DNA of 64,000 nucleotides from Prauserella muralis (GCF_003202285.1 NZ_MASW01000001.1:1116001-1180000); one strand, 5' to 3'. Positions 35,231-43,881 are shown, counted from the first letter of the stretch. Numbers and translations are program-made. Notes: generated by a model from the sequence alone, not told the origin.

Positions 35231-35318
35231 AGCTCCCCAATGCCACATTCGTAGCGTTGGATTTCCCCAATGCGGCATTCGTTGCGTTGAGCGCCACCAA
35301 TGCCGCATTGGGGAGCTT
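35230..35318. repeat. 30-bp-period palindromic intergenic repeat, copy B (CCAATGC type)
   Basis: Three units with the core CCAATGC-N2-CATT begin at 35235, 35265 and 35295, exactly 30 bases apart. The outer arms AAGCTCCCCAATGC (35230-35243) and GCATTGGGGAGCTT (35305-35318) form a 14-bp perfect inverted repeat; the second and third units can also pair with each other. It fills the gap between the convergent phosphatase and TenA genes, so it probably terminates both transcripts. Confidence 0.78.
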
Positions 35319-35321
35319 TGG

Positions 35322-36038
35322 TCAGGCTCCGGGTGCTCCGGGGCGCAGGTGCTTCGTCGGCCACGCCTCCAGCCGGTAGGCGCTGTCCCAGAACATCCAC
35401 TCGTACTCGCACGCACGGGTGAACGCGGCCAGCATGCGTTCGCGCGTCGCGTCGTCGGCGGCCGCCGCGGCACGGTCGACGGCCGTCCGGCACGTGGCCA
35501 CCGCCTGCGCGAACTCGTCGTCGGCGTAGGTGTCGATCCACGCCCGGTACGGGTTGCCGTCGCCGGCCTCGTCGCCACCGCCGTCCTGCCTGCCGAGGAT
35601 GTCGACGCCGACGTGGTGGTACACCCAGAAGCACGGCAGCAGCGCCGCGATCAGCTCGGGGTAGCCCTCGGTCTGCGCCACGGCCAGCAGGTACGACGTG
35701 TAGCCCAGGCAGGTCGGCGACGTCTCGATGGCCGCGAGGTCGGCCTCGCTCAGCCCGAACCGCGCGAAGTAGCCCTCGTGCAACGCGCGCTCGACCACGA
35801 CCGCCTCCCTGGCGGCCCCGGCGAAGAACGAAAGATCACCCGGTTCGGGGGCTCTGGCGGCCGCGACGGCCAGTGCGCGGCCGAATCCGACGAGGTAGCG
35901 CGCGTCCTGGGCCAGGTAGAACTGGAACCGTTCGCGCGAAAGGGAGCCGTCCGCGAGCTCCTCGTTGAACGGGTGCTCCAGCATCGCCTGTTGTAGCTTC
36001 ACGGTGTGTTGCCACGCCTGGTCACAAAATCCCGACAT
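35322..36038 (-). CDS. tenA: TenA-family aminopyrimidine aminohydrolase / thiaminase II
   Basis: A 238-residue all-helical TenA protein that salvages degraded thiamine by hydrolysing aminopyrimidines. The conserved cysteine is C136 in AALLPCFWVYHHVG, and the C-terminal catalytic Glu lies in CEYEWMFWDSAYRLE. The N-terminal EHPFNEELADGSLSRERFQFYLAQDARYL is standard (key residues F-N-x-E-L-x-D-G-x-L). The ATG at 36038 has a GGAGG only two bases upstream. No thiamine riboswitch is visible ahead of it and no other thi gene is near. Confidence 0.93.
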   Translation of the reverse strand: MSGFCDQAWQHTVKLQQAMLEHPFNEELADGSLSRERFQFYLAQDARYLVGFGRALAVAAARAPEPGDLSFFAGAAREAVVVERALHEGYFARFGLSEADLAAIETSPTCLGYTSYLLAVAQTEGYPELIAALLPCFWVYHHVGVDILGRQDGGGDEAGDGNPYRAWIDTYADDEFAQAVATCRTAVDRAAAAADDATRERMLAAFTRACEYEWMFWDSAYRLEAWPTKHLRPGAPGA

Positions 36039-36127
36039 ATCCTCCGGCTTTCATGTTGGAAATACACGCAACCCTCCGTGTGCGGCGCGCGTCCTCTGGG
36101 TAGTCATCCAGCACAGGGAGGCGAGCG

Positions 36128-36826
36128 ATGACCATCATGCGCGTATCCGGGTCGTACTGGGCAACGGCCGCCGTCGGCGCGGCCCTGACACTGGCGCTGG
36201 CCGGCTGCGGCCAGGGCACCGAGAACGCGGCGCAGACCGCGGGGGATTCCGGTAGCTCCACCACCTCCGAGACCACACAGTCCTCCTCGCCGGCGCCCTC
36301 GAGCCCGGCCGCCACGTCCCCCGCGCCGTCCGGCGACGCGGGCGGCGCCACCGCGAAGCAGCAGGCCCCTGGACAGGGCTCCGCCGAGTGCACCACCGGC
36401 CACCTCAAACTGTCGCTCGGCCAGGGCAGCGGCGCCGCGGGCACCTACTACGCGCCCCTGCGCTTCACCAACATCAGCAAGGAGCCCTGCGTGATCCGGG
36501 GCTACCCCGGCGTGTCGTACGTGGCGGGCGACGACGGCCACCAGGTCGGCCCCGCCGCCTACCGCGAGGGCACGAAGGGCGCCGCCGTGACACTCGCGCC
36601 GGGGCAGGTCGCGCACGCCACGGTCGGGTTCGTGCAGGTGCACAACTACGACCCCGCGGCGTGCAAGCCAACGCCGGTGCGGGGCCTGCGGGTGTACCCG
36701 CCGCACGAGACCGACTCGATGTTCGTGCGCCTTTCCACCGCGCGGGACGGCTGCGCGAGCAACGACATCCCCGGCCACCAGCTCACCGTGCAGACCGTCG
36801 CGCCGGGTCCCGGAGGGCGCGGCTGA
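36128..36826 (+). CDS. DUF4232 lipoprotein
   Basis: A 232-residue exported lipoprotein. Signal peptide with lipobox LALAGC (Cys near residue 28), then a Ser/Thr/Pro-rich spacer (about 35-85), then a beta-sandwich DUF4232 domain with KLSLGQGSGAAGTYYAPLRF, EPCVIRGYPGVSYV and a C-terminal RDGCASND. The domain's three cysteines probably include one disulfide pair. The ATG at 36128 follows GGGAGG. The family is common in actinomycete cell envelopes; no function is known. Confidence 0.9.
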   Translation: MTIMRVSGSYWATAAVGAALTLALAGCGQGTENAAQTAGDSGSSTTSETTQSSSPAPSSPAATSPAPSGDAGGATAKQQAPGQGSAECTTGHLKLSLGQGSGAAGTYYAPLRFTNISKEPCVIRGYPGVSYVAGDDGHQVGPAAYREGTKGAAVTLAPGQVAHATVGFVQVHNYDPAACKPTPVRGLRVYPPHETDSMFVRLSTARDGCASNDIPGHQLTVQTVAPGPGGRG

Positions 36827-36835
36827 CGTGCGTTC

Positions 36836-38071
36836 CTAGGCCTGCTGCTCGGGCTGCCCGGGTGTCTCGGAGGGTTCCGGCACCGCGCGTACCGCGGCGA
36901 ACGCCGCCACGGCGAGTCCGAGCAGCAGCAGGCCGGAGATCCCGAACGTCGTGCTCGGGCTGTCCAGGATGTCGGTGAGCACGCCGCCCAGCAGCGCGCC
37001 GACCGGGATCGAGCCCCAGACGACCGTCCGCCACACGCCGAGCACGCGGCCGAGCAGGGCCTCGGGCACGAGCAGGTGCCGGGCGGTCGCGAGCATGACG
37101 TTCACGGCCACCACTGCGGCGGCGAACAACCCGAACAGCAGCGCCGAGAGCACCGGCACCGAGCTCAGCCCCATCCCGCCGAAGCCGAGCCCCGCGGTCG
37201 CGATGCCGCCCGCCAGGACGGTCCTCCTGCCGAGCCTGTTGAGCAGCCGCGACGCGACCGCCGCGCCGGCGAGCCCCCCGATCCCGCCGACGAACGCGAA
37301 GACGCCGAACGCCGCGGGGTCGAGCCGCAGGTCGTCCAGCGCGTAGAGCACGAGCTGCGCCTGCGCCAGCTCGCTGAGCAGGCTGAACGACCCGGCCACC
37401 ACCACCAGCCGCAGCAGGAGGCTGCTGCGGCGCAGCCAGCGCAGCCCGTCGGACACGTCCGCCCGCAGCGTCGCCCTCGGCCGGTCGCCGTTGCCGGGCC
37501 GGTAGCTGCCCGCCATCGCCGCGAGCAGCGCCGCCCCCACCGCGAACGCCACCGAGTTGAGCAGGAAAGGCAGCGCCGCGAACAGGGCGAAGGTGAGGCT
37601 TCCGACCGGGCCGCCGAGGAACGTCTGGCCGACGATCTCGGTGGCCTGCAGCTTGCTGTTGGCACCGGCGAGCCGCTCGCGGCGCACCACCGAGGGGATC
37701 AGCACGTTGGCGGCGCTGTCGGCCACCGTCTCCGCCGTCCCGACCAGCAGCGCGGCCAGGTACACCAGCCAGATCGACACGGCGTCGAAGGCCACGAGCG
37801 CCGCCATCGCCCCGATCGTCAGTGCCCTCGCCGTGTTGGCGAGCACGATCGCGCGGCGCCGGTCGACGCGGTCCAGCAGCACTCCGGTGACCAGCGCGAA
37901 CAGCAGCCACGGCACGAACTGGGCCGCGGAGAGCCCCGCGATCAGTACCGGATCCCGCGTGACCGTGGCCGCGAGCAGCGGGAACGCCACCTTGCCGATG
38001 CCGTCGCCCAGATTGGCCGCCGCGCTGGAACTGAGCAGCCAGTTCAGCCGGCGATCCGGACTATCGAGCAT
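36836..38071 (-). CDS. MFS exporter (EntS-like)
   Basis: A 411-residue major facilitator with 11-12 membrane segments. The cytoplasmic loop 2-3 motif is GVLLDRVDRRRAIVLAN, and SLTFALFAALPFLLNSVAFAVGA marks the central half of the EntS/MFS_3 subgroup that exports siderophores, macrolides and other drugs. Its ATG overlaps the upstream lipase gene by 11 bases (ATGCTCGATAG), so translation is coupled. No siderophore or antibiotic genes are adjacent, so substrate is open. Confidence 0.88.
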   Translation of the reverse strand: MLDSPDRRLNWLLSSSAAANLGDGIGKVAFPLLAATVTRDPVLIAGLSAAQFVPWLLFALVTGVLLDRVDRRRAIVLANTARALTIGAMAALVAFDAVSIWLVYLAALLVGTAETVADSAANVLIPSVVRRERLAGANSKLQATEIVGQTFLGGPVGSLTFALFAALPFLLNSVAFAVGAALLAAMAGSYRPGNGDRPRATLRADVSDGLRWLRRSSLLLRLVVVAGSFSLLSELAQAQLVLYALDDLRLDPAAFGVFAFVGGIGGLAGAAVASRLLNRLGRRTVLAGGIATAGLGFGGMGLSSVPVLSALLFGLFAAAVVAVNVMLATARHLLVPEALLGRVLGVWRTVVWGSIPVGALLGGVLTDILDSPSTTFGISGLLLLGLAVAAFAAVRAVPEPSETPGQPEQQA

Positions 38072-39038
38072 CGGCGCCTGCGTACGGCGCGAGCGGTGGC
38101 TCGGCGGGCACCCGCGGGTACAGGGCCAGCTGCGTCGCGGCCGTCGTCGCCAGCCGCGCCTCGTTGGCCGGGAAGCGGACGGGGTCGACGTACGGCATGA
38201 GCTGGCGGGCGCACACGTCCCGCCCGACGCGGGCCTGATCGGCAGGCCCGTCGTGGTTCAGCGCGTCGGCGGCGAGCGCGTAGGACACCGCGTCGTAGGT
38301 GCCGACGGCGAGGTGCTCGGCGGGCCGCAGCGGGCAGAGGTCCTGCACCGCGATGTTGGAGATCGTCCCCGCGCCGGTGCGCAGGGACGAGCTGCCGCGC
38401 TCGTCCCAGTTCGGCGCCACGACCTCGTCGAGGCGCGTGTAGACCACGGTGTAGTCGATGCCCTGCCACGTCTCCGGTCCGGAGTTCAGCGCGCGCAGGA
38501 ACGCCGAGTTCCTGCGCTGCTGCCAGAACGAGGGCGCGCAGCCGGGCGGGCAGATGGTGTTCGCCACGATGGTGCCGTGGTTGGACGGCGCCAGCCCCAC
38601 GAGGTCATCCACCATGCTCCGGGTGTCCGGCCAGTACTTCAGTGCCCAGCGCGGCACCATGCCGCCCTGGCTGTGGCCCACGATGTCGACGGCACGGCCG
38701 CTCGCGGCGTGCACGGTGCGGATGGCGTGCACCACGTACTCGGCGGCGACCTGGATGTCGGCCATGCCGTTGTCCGGCAGCGTCACCGTGCAGTACGGCA
38801 CGCCCTGCGCCCGCAGCGCGGGTACGTAGTTCCAGGAGAACTCCCGCGGAGTCAGCGTGGTGCCCGGCACGAGCAGCACGGGGTCCCTTCCCGCGTCCGC
38901 GACGCCGGGGGAGCAGCCGAGCGCCGCCGCGAGGCGATCCGGTGGCACCCGCAGTGGCGGTCCCTCACTGGCGTCCGCCGGTGGGGCGAGGACGATCGAG
39001 CAGGCCAGAGCAAGGAGGAGCACCGCGAACCGCGACAT
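38061..39038 (-). CDS. Secreted lipase-like alpha/beta hydrolase
   Basis: A 325-residue exported hydrolase. The ATG at 39038 gives a clean signal peptide (MSRFAVLLLALACSIVLAPP, cleavage near ADA-SE). The mature enzyme has DPVLLVPGTTLTPREFSWNY (oxyanion region), the nucleophile VDIVGHSQGGMVPRWALKYW (GHSQG), an Asp in VYTRLDEVVAP and a late His in DALNHDG, plus four or more cysteines. This fits the class of CalB-like actinomycete lipases. It is coupled by an 11-base overlap to the MFS exporter gene. Confidence 0.87.
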   Translation of the reverse strand: MSRFAVLLLALACSIVLAPPADASEGPPLRVPPDRLAAALGCSPGVADAGRDPVLLVPGTTLTPREFSWNYVPALRAQGVPYCTVTLPDNGMADIQVAAEYVVHAIRTVHAASGRAVDIVGHSQGGMVPRWALKYWPDTRSMVDDLVGLAPSNHGTIVANTICPPGCAPSFWQQRRNSAFLRALNSGPETWQGIDYTVVYTRLDEVVAPNWDERGSSSLRTGAGTISNIAVQDLCPLRPAEHLAVGTYDAVSYALAADALNHDGPADQARVGRDVCARQLMPYVDPVRFPANEARLATTAATQLALYPRVPAEPPLAPYAGADAR

Positions 39039-39126
39039 GCTCTGGAGCAGATCGTGCCCGTTGCGCCACCGCAAGGTTCGTGACTCGTCTGGGTTAATCC
39101 TTCTTTCGGGACCGGCGTTCACGGCA

Positions 39127-39486
39127 TCAGGCCCAGCCGAGTTCGTGCAGCCTCGCGTCGTCGATGCCGAAGTGGTGGGCGATCTCGTGCACGACGGTCA
39201 CCAGGACCTCCTCCACCACGTCGTCCTCGGTGTCGCACAGGGCGAGGATCGGCTGCCGGTAGATCGAGATCCGGTCGGGCAGCACGCCGCCGTAGTCGTG
39301 GCCGCGCTCGGTGAGCGCGACACCGTGGTAGAGCCCGAGGATGTCGGGCTCCTCCTCGTTGTGTTCCTCGACGAGCACCACCACGTTGTCCATCGCGGAG
39401 GCGAACTCGGCGGGCACCTCGTCCAGCGCCTCGGCGACGAGTTCCTCGAAACGGGGCAGCGACATCTCCACGGCCATCGCCCTCAC
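39127..39486 (-). CDS. Minimal zincin metallopeptidase
   Basis: A 119-residue protein of the small bacterial zincin family (PF06262). The zinc-binding HEIAHHFG motif (H100, E101, H104) is followed by IDDARLHELGW. The N-terminal half has a conserved acidic patch (FEELVAEALDEVP). No signal peptide is seen. Proteolytic activity has not been established for the family. The GTG at 39486 overlaps the stop of the septum-formation gene by GTGA. The same pair is found in M. tuberculosis as Rv3836 and Rv3835. Confidence 0.9.
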   Translation of the reverse strand: MRAMAVEMSLPRFEELVAEALDEVPAEFASAMDNVVVLVEEHNEEEPDILGLYHGVALTERGHDYGGVLPDRISIYRQPILALCDTEDDVVEEVLVTVVHEIAHHFGIDDARLHELGWA

Positions 39487-40583
39487 CCGCCGTCCTGGTT
39501 CTGCTGGGGCAGCTGCTCGCCCTGGCCGGGGCCGTTCTGGTTCTCGCCGCCCCGGCCGCCCCCGTTGCGGTCGCCGCCGTCCTGGCTGTCCCCGTTGTCA
39601 CCGGCGTCGCCGTTGCCGCGGTCGCCGGCGCCGGAGTCCTTTTCGGGCGGTGCGGCGTCCTTGTGCACGCTTCCCCGCACGGGGGCCAGCCCGCTCTTGT
39701 CCTCGAGGGTCGCGGCGACCTTGCAGTTGACCAGCGTCGAGCCCGCCTTCCAGCTGGGCCGCTCGCGCACGTCCCAGGACAGGATCAGGCCCTGTTTGCC
39801 GAGGTCGGCGCCGCCGGTGTAGCGCTTGGCGATCGCCGAGCACCGCCGATCCAGCCACGTCTTCTGCTTGTCGGGCGGAGGGAAGCCCTCGAACTCCTCG
39901 GCGAGGTCGACCAGGCCGATGATCTCGTAGGAGTGCTCCTGCGAGCACGGCACCGGGTCGCCGACGGTCTTGCCGACGAGGCCGAGGCAGGTGCCCGGCT
40001 CCCAGACGTTCGACTGGTTGATCTCGGCGGCCGGCTGCGTCAGCGGCTGCATCTCGCCGCCGGGCGCCACCCACTGCAGCCCGCAGTGGAGCTTGCGGTC
40101 GCCCTGGGCCCACTGCTGCCGGTCGGGCCGCAGCACGCCGACCGTCAGCTTGCCGAACGGGTCGAGCGGCTTCTTGAGGTACTCGCCCGCGCTCTGGCCG
40201 CACCGCTGCTGGGCGATGGTGCGCCAGGTCTGTTCGTCCGGATGCCTCGCGTTGCGCGGATACTCGTCCGAGATGTTCACCACGCCGACCACCTCGAACA
40301 GGTGCTCCGTGGTGCAGGACACCTTCCTGACGTCGCTGGCGTCGGCCTTGTCCCACGTCAGGCAGCTCCCGGGCGGCGAGCTGAACGCGGCCTCCCTGCG
40401 GGCCACCGCCAGCTCCTGTGCCTGCCGGGCCCGGTCCTCGGGGGTCTCGAGGCCCCACGAGAAAACCCAGCTCAGCGACATGGCGACCAGGGCGCCGACG
40501 AAGACGCCGACCATGAGCACGCGCGCACGCAGCGTGGATCTGGTCAGCGGGAACCGCTCCGGCTCGTCGGACATCAGTCCCAT
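39483..40583 (-). CDS. Septum-formation family membrane protein (Rv3835-like)
   Basis: A 366-residue protein: short cytoplasmic N-terminus, one membrane segment (about 20-44), and an outside domain with two related Cys-containing repeats (GSCLTWDKADASDVRKVSC and GTCLGLVGKTVGDPVPCSQE, each followed by H(L/S)(F/Y)E and a later Cys). It ends in a long Gly/Asp/Asn/Gln-rich low-complexity tail (about 310-366). This is the Septum_form (PF13845) layout. The tail is repetitive (GDNGD, GGDRNGGGRGG) and probably disordered. It is coupled to the zincin gene. A role at the division site is implied by the family name only. Confidence 0.88.
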   Translation of the reverse strand: MGLMSDEPERFPLTRSTLRARVLMVGVFVGALVAMSLSWVFSWGLETPEDRARQAQELAVARREAAFSSPPGSCLTWDKADASDVRKVSCTTEHLFEVVGVVNISDEYPRNARHPDEQTWRTIAQQRCGQSAGEYLKKPLDPFGKLTVGVLRPDRQQWAQGDRKLHCGLQWVAPGGEMQPLTQPAAEINQSNVWEPGTCLGLVGKTVGDPVPCSQEHSYEIIGLVDLAEEFEGFPPPDKQKTWLDRRCSAIAKRYTGGADLGKQGLILSWDVRERPSWKAGSTLVNCKVAATLEDKSGLAPVRGSVHKDAAPPEKDSGAGDRGNGDAGDNGDSQDGGDRNGGGRGGENQNGPGQGEQLPQQNQDGG

Positions 40584-40659
40584 GATGCCTGTTCACATCC
40601 GCACGTGCCCGAGGGTCGATAGGGTGAACAGGCGCAGGCCCGCGGTTACGGAGTGCTCG

Positions 40660-41256
40660 ATGACGGAAGACGATCCCACCAACCCTGAACAGCAGCCACC
40701 CCAGCGTGGCTCCATGCGGTTTCAGGACCCCGGTTCCACCACCCCGAGGGAGCCGACCCTCGCCGAGCAGCGCGCCCGCCGCAGGGCCATCGCCGAGGAG
40801 CGGGAACGCGAGGCCGCCGAGCAGCAGGCCCGGCAGGAGGCCGAGCGCAAGGCCGAGACGCGGCGCAAGGTGCTCATCGGCAGCGGCGTGACGGTGGGGC
40901 TCGTCGGCCTCGTCGCGGGCTGGTACCTGGTTGCCGCGCCGGACGAGGTCACCGCCGTCTGCACCGACGCCGACGGCACGGTGGTCGGGAACGAGGACTA
41001 CTGCGACGAGGACTACGTCCGCAGCCAGGGCGGCTACGTCGGTACCGGCGGCTTCCTGTTCCTGCCGATCCCCGGTGGTGGCTACCAGCAGTACCGCTAC
41101 AACTACGGCGGCACGGGCACCCCGGGCTCGCAGGTCTCCGGCGGCACCTACACCAAGCCGGCCAACGCGAACATCAGCACGCGCTCCGGCAAGACCGTGC
41201 AGCGCGGCGGGTTCGGCATCAGCGGCGGCAGCTTCGGCAAGAGCGGGGGTTCCTAG
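40660..41256 (+). CDS. Membrane-anchored protein with DUF1190-like C-terminus
   Basis: A 198-residue protein: charged N-terminus rich in Arg/Glu/Gln (about 30-70, coiled-coil like), one membrane segment (VLIGSGVTVGLVGLVAGWYL), then an outside domain with paired cysteines (AVCTDADGTVV, EDYCDEDY). It ends in a Gly/Tyr/Ser-rich tail with FLFLPIPGGGYQQYRYNYGG and VQRGGFG. The tail and position just before a YgiC/YjfC-type ATP-grasp gene match DUF1190 proteins (YgiB/YjfM of E. coli). The similarity is in composition and context, so the call is moderate. Confidence 0.7.
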   Translation: MTEDDPTNPEQQPPQRGSMRFQDPGSTTPREPTLAEQRARRRAIAEEREREAAEQQARQEAERKAETRRKVLIGSGVTVGLVGLVAGWYLVAAPDEVTAVCTDADGTVVGNEDYCDEDYVRSQGGYVGTGGFLFLPIPGGGYQQYRYNYGGTGTPGSQVSGGTYTKPANANISTRSGKTVQRGGFGISGGSFGKSGGS

Positions 41257-41257
41257 C

Positions 41258-42424
41258 TTGCACAGGGAGCGCGGGACGCCCCGGCCTGGCTGGCAGCGCA
41301 TCGTCGAGGAGCAGGGCCTGGTGTTCGGCACCCCCGCGCGCGACAGCGCGGGCCAGGCCCGGCCGTACTGGGACGAGTCCGCGCACTACGTGCTGCCGAT
41401 GGACGAGGTGCTCTCCGTCGAGGCCGACGTCGAGCTGCTGCACTCCATGTGCCTTGAGGCCGTCGACCACGTCGTCGTCGCCGAGCGCTACGCCGAGTTC
41501 GGCCTGCCGGAGTGGGTCTGGCCGCACATCGCCGAGTCGTGGAAGCGGCGCGATCCGCACGTCTACGGCCGGTTCGACCTGCGCTACGACGGCCGCAGCC
41601 CGGCCAAGCTGCTGGAATACAACGCCGACACCCCGACCTCGCTGCTGGAGGCCGGGATCATCCAGTGGCACTGGAAGACCGACGTCTTCCCGGACGACGA
41701 CCAGTGGAACTCGATCCACGAGCGGCTCGTCGAGCGCTGGCGGGAGATCGGTGACCTGCTGCCCTCGGGCGAGCTGCACTTCACGTGGTCGAGCGCCGAC
41801 GCCTCCGGCGAGGACCACCTGACCACCGCGTACCTTCAGGAGACGGCGGCCGAGGCGGGACTCGACACCGTGGGGCTGGCCATCGAGGAGATCGGCTGGG
41901 ACCCGCTGCTGAAGCGTTTCGTCGATCTCGAGGAGGCGCCCATGAACACGGTCGTGAAGATGTACCCGTGGGAGTGGGTGGTCGAGGAGGAGTTCGGCCG
42001 CTTCGCCGTGGAGTCGCTGCCGCAGACGCTGTGGGTCGAGCCGCTGTGGAAGATGCTGCTGTCCAACAAGGCGATCCTGGCGCTGCTCTGGGAGAACTAC
42101 CCCGGGCATCCGAACCTGCTTCCGGCGTTCAATGACCAGCCCGGCCTGCTCACCGAGTACGTGCGCAAGCCGAAGCTGGGCCGCGAGGGCGCCAACGTGC
42201 AGATCGTCGCCACCGGCTACGAGACGCAGACCGGCGGCGTGTACGGCGCCGAGGGCTACGTCTACCAGGCGTTCGATCCGCTGCCCGAGTTCGACGGCTA
42301 CCGGCCCGCGCTGGGGGCGTGGCTGGTGGGCGACAACGCCGCCGGGCTCGGGATCCGGGAGACGGCGGGGCTGGTCACCGACGACGGTGCCGCGTTCGTC
42401 CCCCACCGCATCCCCGAATCGTGA
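41258..42424 (+). CDS. Glutathionylspermidine-synthase-family ATP-grasp enzyme (YgiC/YjfC-like)
   Basis: A 388-residue ATP-grasp ligase. Conserved blocks are YGRFDLRYDGRSPAKLLEYNADTPTSLLE (read as DLRYDG and LEYNADTPT), VVKMYPWEWVVEEEFG, EPLWKMLLSNKAILALLWE, LPAF, YVRKPKLGREGANV and SEYVYQ-like AEGYVYQAF, which match the YgiC/YjfC branch. This branch keeps the ligase but lacks the amidase domain of true GSP synthetase, and its substrate is unknown. The start is probably the TTG at 41258, eight bases after a GGGGG; no ATG or GTG fits. It lies between a DUF1190-like gene and a DUF350 gene, the same trio as in the E. coli yjfL-yjfM-yjfC group. Confidence 0.88.
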   Translation: MHRERGTPRPGWQRIVEEQGLVFGTPARDSAGQARPYWDESAHYVLPMDEVLSVEADVELLHSMCLEAVDHVVVAERYAEFGLPEWVWPHIAESWKRRDPHVYGRFDLRYDGRSPAKLLEYNADTPTSLLEAGIIQWHWKTDVFPDDDQWNSIHERLVERWREIGDLLPSGELHFTWSSADASGEDHLTTAYLQETAAEAGLDTVGLAIEEIGWDPLLKRFVDLEEAPMNTVVKMYPWEWVVEEEFGRFAVESLPQTLWVEPLWKMLLSNKAILALLWENYPGHPNLLPAFNDQPGLLTEYVRKPKLGREGANVQIVATGYETQTGGVYGAEGYVYQAFDPLPEFDGYRPALGAWLVGDNAAGLGIRETAGLVTDDGAAFVPHRIPES

Positions 42425-42465
42425 TAAACCACCCGAAACGTCCACGCTGACCTGGGAGATCTCCT

Positions 42466-42912
42466 GTGCTCGTTGCACTGTCCGACACCTTCGGCACCGA
42501 CCTCGGGCGCGGCATCGGCGCGATCGCGCTCTACGCGATCGTCGGCCTGCTGCTGATGCTGCTCGGCTTCTACGCGATCGACTTCAGCACGCCGGGCAAG
42601 CTGTCCGAGCTGGTGCGCCGCGGGCTGCCGAACGCGGTGATCGTCACCGCGTCGGGAATGCTGTCGATGGCGTTCATCATCGTGGTGGCGATCTGGACGT
42701 CCTCGAGCGACCTTGCCGAGGGCCTCATCACCTCGCTCGTGTACGGACTCGTCGGCATCATCGCGCAGGTCGGGGCCGTGCGGCTGCTGGAGTGGGTCAC
42801 CCGCATCGACGTGCGCTCGACCATCGAGAGCGACCGGTTCGCGCCGGCGAGCTTCGTGGTGGCGGCCGCGCACCTGGCGCTCGGCCTCGTGGTCGCCGTC
42901 GCGATCTCGTAG
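42466..42912 (+). CDS. DUF350 membrane protein (YjfL-like)
   Basis: A 148-residue protein with four membrane segments in two repeated halves. Each half has the DUF350 pattern (IVGLLLMLLGFYAIDFSTPGKL in the first, VYGLVGIIAQVGAVRLLEWVTR in the second). In E. coli the homologue yjfL is next to a DUF1190 gene and a GSP-synthase-like gene; here the order is DUF1190-like, ATP-grasp, DUF350. The GTG start at 42466 is 41 bases after the ATP-grasp stop. Function of the family is unknown. Confidence 0.9.
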   Translation: MLVALSDTFGTDLGRGIGAIALYAIVGLLLMLLGFYAIDFSTPGKLSELVRRGLPNAVIVTASGMLSMAFIIVVAIWTSSSDLAEGLITSLVYGLVGIIAQVGAVRLLEWVTRIDVRSTIESDRFAPASFVVAAAHLALGLVVAVAIS

Positions 42913-42961
42913 CGATTACGGACCGGCCCGCTCGCGCGCTGTAGCCACTACGGTGGGGGCC

Positions 42962-43870
42962 GTGCGGCTACTGCGGACACCCGAAGACCGATTCGCCGAC
43001 CTGCCCGACTTCGACTACCCGGCGTTGTACGCCGACGTGGACCACCCGGTCCATGGCATCGTCCGCGTCGGCTACGTGGAGGCGGGGCCCCCGGACGGGC
43101 CACCGGTCCTGCTGCTGCACGGGGAGCCGAGCTGGTCGTTCCTGTACCGGAAGGTGCTGCCGGTGCTGGCCGACGCGGGTCTGCGGGCGATCGCCCCGGA
43201 CCTCGTCGGGTTCGGCCGCTCGGACAAGCCCGCCGAGATCGCCGACCACAGCTACGCCAAGCACGTCGAGTGGATGCGCGCGTTCGCGTTCGACGCGCTC
43301 GACCTGCGCGGAGTGACCCTGGTCGGGCAGGACTGGGGCGGGCTGATCGGCCTGCGGCTGGTGGCCGAGCACCCCGACCGGTTCGCGGGCGTTGTCGCCG
43401 CCAACACCGGCCTGCCCACGGGCGATCAGGGCATGCCCGCCGTCTGGTGGGCCTTCCACGACGCGGTGCAGAAGGCGCCCGTGCTCGACGTCGCCCGCTT
43501 CGTGCAGTCGGGCTGCAAGACGACCCTGACCGAGGCGGAGCGGGCGGCCTACGACGCGCCGTTTCCCAACGAGATGTACAAGGCGGGCCCGAGGGCGATG
43601 CCGAGCCTGGTGCCCACCAGCCCGGAGGACCCGGCGACCGAGGCCAACCGAGCCGCGTGGAACACGCTCACCGGGCTCGACCTTCCGTTCCTGTGCGCCT
43701 TCTCCGACAGCGACCCGATCACCGCCGACATGAACCCGATCCTGCAGCGCCGGATGCCGGGCGCCGCGGGCCGCGAGCACCCGACCATCACCGGCGCGGG
43801 CCACTTCCTGCAGGAGGACGCGGGGGAGCGGCTGGGCCGCGTGGTCGCCGACTTCGTGCGCGGGCTCTGA
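42962..43870 (+). CDS. Haloalkane dehalogenase (subfamily I)
   Basis: A 302-residue alpha/beta hydrolase that would release halide from haloalkanes. The oxyanion-side LLLHGEPSWSFLYRK (E55, W58), the Asp nucleophile in LVGQDWGGLIGLRL (D124, followed by the halide-binding W125), a cap domain with PAVWWAFHDAVQ (a second halide-binding Trp), and the base in ITGAGHFLQEDAGE (His) are all present. The GEPSW and QDWGG combination separates dehalogenases from plain esterases or epoxide hydrolases. The GTG at 42962 is chosen; a GTG at 42953 is possible. It stands alone after the DUF350 gene. Confidence 0.88.
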   Translation: MRLLRTPEDRFADLPDFDYPALYADVDHPVHGIVRVGYVEAGPPDGPPVLLLHGEPSWSFLYRKVLPVLADAGLRAIAPDLVGFGRSDKPAEIADHSYAKHVEWMRAFAFDALDLRGVTLVGQDWGGLIGLRLVAEHPDRFAGVVAANTGLPTGDQGMPAVWWAFHDAVQKAPVLDVARFVQSGCKTTLTEAERAAYDAPFPNEMYKAGPRAMPSLVPTSPEDPATEANRAAWNTLTGLDLPFLCAFSDSDPITADMNPILQRRMPGAAGREHPTITGAGHFLQEDAGERLGRVVADFVRGL

Positions 43871-43881
43871 GCCGCCGCCGG

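Noticed and set aside
36039-36127. Thiamine riboswitch upstream of tenA
   Set aside because: The 89-base gap has none of the conserved TPP-box sequences (CUGAGA or the P4/P5 elements) on the minus strand, and is too short for a complete element.
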